From the NCBI GenBank assembly GCA_021613535.1, contig CP075496.1, positions 7,936,001 through 8,000,000 of the forward strand: a DNA stretch of 64,000 nucleotides. Reading direction: 5' to 3'. A program made the position numbers and the translations under genes. The DNA comes from Adineta vaga (Eukaryota > Rotifera). This document shows positions 61,558-64,000 of this stretch, in pieces. The notes below the pieces were generated by a model that was given only the letters and a program-made list of their open reading frames with translations, did not search any database and was not told the origin of the DNA. Every line of letters starts with the position of its first letter. Position 1 is the stretch's first letter.

Positions 61558-64000
61558 ATGGAAATCAAATCTTTTATTCTCCTGATTCTTCTAAGTCATT
61601 TAGTATTGTTTTACTCAATATTTGATGTTTATTTTACATCACCAATTAATCATGGAATGTCTTTACATCGATCAACTCGATCGCCACGTGCAAAACGTCT
61701 CGTACTTTTTGTTGGAGATGGTTTACGATCGGATAAATTTTTTCAACCATTAAATAATACACCTTATTTAAATTCAATTATTGAAAAAAGAACGAGTCTT
61801 AGCGGCATTTCACATACACGTGTACCGACAGAATCTCGGCCGGGTCATGTAGCAATCATATCTGGATTTTATGAAGATGTATCAGCAGTTTCACGTGGAT
61901 GGAAAGAAAATCCAGGTAAGTTATTTTATAGACAGCGTTTCTCTGCTGACTGAAGATATAACCTCTATCAGATTAAGTACAATCATATGTTATTTATCTT
62001 CAATGTTTGAGGTCATCTTTTGTGCATCATTTGCATCGATATAGACTAAACAGATAAATGTCTCAGGCTATATCTTATATTGCATTACTATACTCTCAAT
62101 GTAATTAGTCTTTCTTTACTATTTAAGTTTATTTCATACTACGCCGACCGTGTAAATTCACGAAATTGAATACGATCAATCGAAATAAGTGTTCTTTATT
62201 TTTTCAGTTGAATTCGATTCTGTATTTAATCGAAGTAGTTATACCTTTGGTTTCGGTAGTCCTGATATTGTTCCAATGTTCAAACGTGGTCAGTCTTATG
62301 AACATTTCTATGTTGAATGTTATGATTCAAATGATGAAGAATTCGGTAATGATCGTGCTCATGAATTAGATCTATGGGTTGAAAGACAATTTCGTAAATT
62401 TTTATTAAATAATACATTAGAAAAACAATTACAAAACGAACAAATTATTTTCTTTTTTCATCTGCTTGGAATTGATACAAATGGTCATTCACATAAGCCA
62501 TGGTCAGATGTTTATATGAAAAATATTCAAATTGTCGATGGAATTATTCAACGATTAGAAAATTTAATTGAAAATTATTATAAACATGATCAAAAAACAA
62601 CCTATCTCTTTACATCCGATCATGGTAAATCAATTATTTTCATTATCAAAGTATTCGAATTATTTCATTTAGGTATGACTGATTGGGGTTCACATGGTGC
62701 TGGTGATGATACTGAAACTTTAACTCCCATACTAATCTGGGGTTCAGGTATTCATTCATCACGTCATACCAATGTTCATATTGAACAAGCTGATTTATGT
62801 CCATTGATGTCTTATTTTCTTGGATTAGATTATGCAATTAATTCAGTTGGTCGTTTACCAATTGATTATCTTTTACCTATCGATGAAGATCTTCTTCAAG
62901 CATATTTACAAAATGCTCGACAATTACTTGAACAAGTAAATAAACAACATGATATCTTAAAAAAACGTTTGTTATTTTTTAAACCATTTGATTTAAATGA
63001 AGAAGATTTTTTTCATCGAATGCAAAGTGGTAAAGGTTATATGAATTTACATGCAGTGAAAGATGATATTAAAAGTAAAATTAAATCTTTTCTTTATAAA
63101 TAACAAAAGTTTTCTTTCTCATTAGATTTTATGCATCGTGTTGCTCAAGCAAGTCATTATTATCATACTTATCGACGATTTTTATTAAGTATTTTAATTC
63201 TAGCCGGTTTTTTAACAACATTATGCACAATTTTATATCAATTAAATCCTACAAAACCAAATAAATCATCTTTTGCATTGTTATGTAAAATAATTCCAAT
63301 CATAATTTTCATTCTATTACTAATCGAACAATCACCTTGGACATATTTACTATATCCATTCTTGGTTTGTGTACATACATGTTTATCAGCTGATTTTGTA
63401 ATTGAATGGTTACGACAAAATGCTATTGAACATATAAAATCACGATCATTTTGGTTAAAAATATTTATGATCGGTTTGTTTTTACAAACATATATTCTAC
63501 CATTTTTTCATCGATGGATGATGGCAATCGGTATTTTCTTGTTATTAATTGAAGCTATTCAACGTTGGCAAGGGTAAATATTTTATATTAATTTGAATCG
63601 ACAATTTGTTTTTTTTTGTTTTTAGATCAATTCTTCACGATCGTTATCGACGTGGATATGGTATTTTACTTATATTTATTCTCATTTTTCCATTTCTTCC
63701 AACTGTTGGTACAATCAAAATAACTCTATCATGGTGTACTATAATCTCTGGTATTCTAACTTGTCTCTTTCATTATTTCTATTTCAAAAATGAATCATAT
63801 TCATCATTTATTTATTATATTCAACGTATTTGTTTATTATTATCTATTATTGATAATTATCTTGTTCATAGTTTATCAATTCGTTCATCATTTCTTCATC
63901 TACTTAGTTGGATTATACTTTTCATTTCATGTTTTCTTCCATTTTTATCTTCAACTAAACATCGCTTGAATCGATTGATTGTTATCTATACGTCGGTCAT
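61558..64000 (+). CDS. PIGN: GPI ethanolamine phosphate transferase 1 (PIGN), 3' end outside the window
   Basis: ER enzyme that adds ethanolamine phosphate to the first mannose of the GPI anchor precursor. The N-terminal signal-anchor helix ([17 protein letters not shown]) is followed by the lumenal alkaline-phosphatase-like domain. This has [15 protein letters not shown], the catalytic Thr in [42 protein letters not shown], and the metal-site block [15 protein letters not shown], which is joined across an intron. [12 protein letters not shown] closes the domain. Exons: 61558-61914, about 62207-62623, about 62673-63073, about 63126-63577 and about 63627 to the window edge. From HYYHTYRRF onward (63150-64000) the polytopic membrane part begins, with many hydrophobic helices. 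The frame is still open at base 64000, so the gene is truncated only by the window. Confidence 0.92.

Overview
This 64 kb window is animal nuclear DNA. It is AT-rich and densely packed with genes on both strands. Most genes are broken up by many very short introns (about 45-80 bp, standard GT..AG), and intergenic gaps range from tens of bases to about 2 kb. The gene set (PNISR, NUS1, Ashwin, stomatins, calcineurin B, NIPBL, CEP350, BBOF1, TDO2, ArfGAP1, FIP1L1, a tetraspanin, PIGN) is clearly metazoan. Compact AT-rich genes, intronless receptors, a UDP-galactopyranose mutase and a possibly foreign intronless carboxypeptidase together suggest a rotifer, probably a bdelloid. That assignment is inference.

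Left part (1-26 kb): PNISR, NUS1 and Ashwin lie head to tail on the plus strand, followed by a class-C-like seven-helix receptor. Two tandem stomatin paralogues sit on the minus strand. Next come an Achaete-scute-like bHLH gene convergent with calcineurin B (33 bp apart), a UDP-galactopyranose mutase convergent with an intronless M14 carboxypeptidase, and two paralogous intronless GPCR genes, the second probably broken in TM7. A gene-poor stretch contains one orphan coding exon. A PRDM9-like SET-domain gene without a zinc-finger array closes this part.

Middle part (26-47 kb): two giant minus-strand genes, CEP350 (26594-37213) and the cohesin loader NIPBL/SCC2 (40056-46380), flank a tRNA-Phe gene and the 3' end of an EGF-plus-transmembrane gene. 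A complete small secreted-peptide gene with its own TATA box and poly(A) signal lies on the opposite strand inside a 976-bp intron of CEP350.

Right part (47-64 kb): an uncharacterised gene that needs a 10-nt microexon is divergent from BBOF1. It is followed by TDO2, ArfGAP1 and FIP1L1 on the minus strand, then a tetraspanin (divergent from FIP1L1) and PIGN, which runs off the window. There is no operon logic. Functional themes that recur are centrosome and cilia (CEP350, BBOF1), chromatin and meiosis (NIPBL, PRDM9-like), glycan and lipid-anchor synthesis (NUS1, PIGN, UGM) and RNA processing (PNISR, Ashwin, FIP1L1). No transposon, CRISPR array or rRNA gene was recognised. Exon boundaries were read by eye from GT/AG signals and phase; coordinates give the outer limits of each coding region.
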